From the NCBI GenBank assembly GCA_002474405.1, contig DLQW01000010.1, positions 1 through 6,738 on the forward strand: a DNA stretch of 6,738 bases, given 5' to 3'. The position numbers were made by a program, and so were the translations under genes. How positions within the stretch are numbered: the stretch's first letter is position 1; each line of letters opens with the position of its first letter. Below the pieces are notes generated by a model that saw only the letters and a program-made list of their open reading frames with translations, was not told the DNA's origin and did no database searches. Origin of the DNA: Christensenella sp. UBA7597 (GTDB lineage: Bacteria > Bacillota > Clostridia > Christensenellales > Borkfalkiaceae). Positions 5,694 to 6,738 of the stretch are shown piece after piece.

Positions 5694-6738
5694 TCAGCGG
5701 GAAAAAATCTCCTCCGCGGCGATTTTATACAAGACCGCGCGCAGCGGCTGCACCAAAGACGCAAGCACGTGCTGCGTGTATACGAAAGAAATTTTCTTTT
5801 CCGCATCCGCCGCCGCATACGAACCCGCGGCGCCGCCCCAGCCAAAATCGGTCGGCGCTTCCCCGTTTTCCGTCGCCGCCGCAGTTTCCGTTACCGCGGC
5901 AAGCGTACGTTCCTTTTCCGAGGCCGTTTCGCAAAGGCTCTTCGATTTTTTGCAGCGCATCCCCAGCCCGTACCCGTAGCCGTTGTGCTGCCCCATCCAG
6001 AACGAACGGTCCTGCGCGGGCGTGAGGCGGTCGGTCGCCATTGCCGCCACCGTTTCTTTCTTTAAAATTTTATCGCCCGTGCGCAGCGCTTCCAGAAACT
6101 TCATATAATCGTCTGCGGAAGAAACCAGCCCCGCGCCGCCGCTTTCGTATTCGCAGCCAAGCTTGTACCACATGATTTCCTTGCCGCAGTTTTTTACCGC
6201 CGTCGTTTTGTCGTCGCCGATATACTGCGCGCATTTCTTTTCGATTTCCCGCGCGTCGTTCACGCAGAACGAGGAATTTTCCATGCCGAGCGGTTCGAAA
6301 ATATGCCGCCGTACATACGCGGAAAAGCGTTCGCCCGAAACTTCTTCCACTACGGCGGCAAGCACGTCGTGGCAAAGGCTGTATTCCCAGCGCTCGCCGG
6401 GTTCGAACAAAAGCGGCTCCTGCGCAAGATATTTTATCGTCTGCACCGTGGGGCAAAGCCCTCCCGTTTCTTTTTTCGCCCGTTCCAGCGGCACGCAATT
6501 CAGATTATACGAAAAGCCCGCCGTCATCGTAAACAGCTGTTCTAAGGTAATCGGCATTTCCGCCTCGCGCACCACGCCTCTGTCGCCCTTTTTCTGCCAT
6601 ACGCCCATATGCCCGAATTCAGGAAAAACGTCCGCAAGTTTTGTGTTCAGCGCAAGCTTTCTTTTTTCGATCAGCTGCATCGCCGCCGCGCACGTAACCA
6701 ATTTCGAGCAGGAATACATATTGTACCGTTCTTTCCCA
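5694..6738 (-). CDS. Serine beta-lactamase-like hydrolase/esterase, N-terminus cut by window edge
   Basis: Belongs to the beta-lactamase/penicillin-binding-protein-like serine hydrolases (Pfam PF00144 type), which include family VIII esterases and D-amino-acid peptidases. The frame is open to the right edge, so the start is missing, probably a few dozen residues. The Met at 6719 is internal: the catalytic SxxK motif, SCSK, follows two residues later, with the nucleophile Ser at residue 3 by that count. Next come LEQLFTMTAGF (60-69) and the tyrosine motif as YSL at 113-115 (often YxN in true beta-lactamases). YESGGAGLVSSADDYMKF follows at 191-208. The third motif is WGG at 294-296 (GWGGAAGSY) in place of KTG, as in family VIII esterases, so an esterase or peptidase is likelier than antibiotic resistance. 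An Ala/Thr/Glu-rich stretch at about 257-290 looks inserted before WGG. No signal peptide can be judged. Confidence 0.85.
   Translation of the reverse strand, partial: GKERYNMYSCSKLVTCAAAMQLIEKRKLALNTKLADVFPEFGHMGVWQKKGDRGVVREAEMPITLEQLFTMTAGFSYNLNCVPLERAKKETGGLCPTVQTIKYLAQEPLLFEPGERWEYSLCHDVLAAVVEEVSGERFSAYVRRHIFEPLGMENSSFCVNDAREIEKKCAQYIGDDKTTAVKNCGKEIMWYKLGCEYESGGAGLVSSADDYMKFLEALRTGDKILKKETVAAMATDRLTPAQDRSFWMGQHNGYGYGLGMRCKKSKSLCETASEKERTLAAVTETAAATENGEAPTDFGWGGAAGSYAAADAEKKISFVYTQHVLASLVQPLRAVLYKIAAEEIFSR

Noticed and set aside
5694..6738. Calling the hydrolase a beta-lactamase resistance gene
   Set aside because: The tyrosine motif is YSL and the third motif is WGG rather than KTG, which fits esterase- or peptidase-like members of the superfamily better.

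Overview
The window looks like chromosomal DNA of a Firmicutes bacterium, probably of the Clostridia class. The evidence is near-consensus sigma-A promoters with 17-nt spacers, AGGAGG-type ribosome binding sites, Rho-independent terminators with T-tracts, a PnuC and a MATE protein of clostridial style, and a GC-leaning but not extreme composition. The genus cannot be named from this sequence. No mobile element, CRISPR array, tRNA or rRNA was seen.

Layout. (1) Positions 1-2204, minus strand: a sigma-A promoter drives a small membrane-anchored, helical protein of unknown function, followed 46 nt later by guaA (GMP synthase). The last ~21 guaA codons lie beyond the left edge. (2) Positions 2315-3025, plus strand: a divergently transcribed putative lipoprotein of unknown function. 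(3) Positions 3098-4676, plus strand: a MATE-family efflux transporter with its own strong promoter and a ~160-nt leader. The leader holds a start-site palindrome and a long hairpin followed by eight T's. (4) Positions 4748-5590, plus strand: a PnuC-type vitamin/nucleoside transporter with its own strong promoter and a ~110-nt structured leader. This leader ends in a terminator that competes with an upstream pairing partner, which is the architecture of a riboswitch or attenuator. (5) Positions 5626-5658: a perfect hairpin with T/A flanks that can terminate transcription from both sides. (6) Positions 5694-6738, minus strand: a serine beta-lactamase-like hydrolase whose N-terminus lies beyond the right edge.

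The genes do not form one pathway. guaA makes GMP, PnuC probably imports a vitamin-like nucleoside (NAD precursor or relative), and MATE exports unknown compounds. The most interesting feature is regulatory: the two adjacent transporter genes each have a near-consensus promoter followed by a leader with an intrinsic-terminator-like structure. The pnuC leader matches no riboswitch class that I can recall, so it is the best candidate here for something undescribed.
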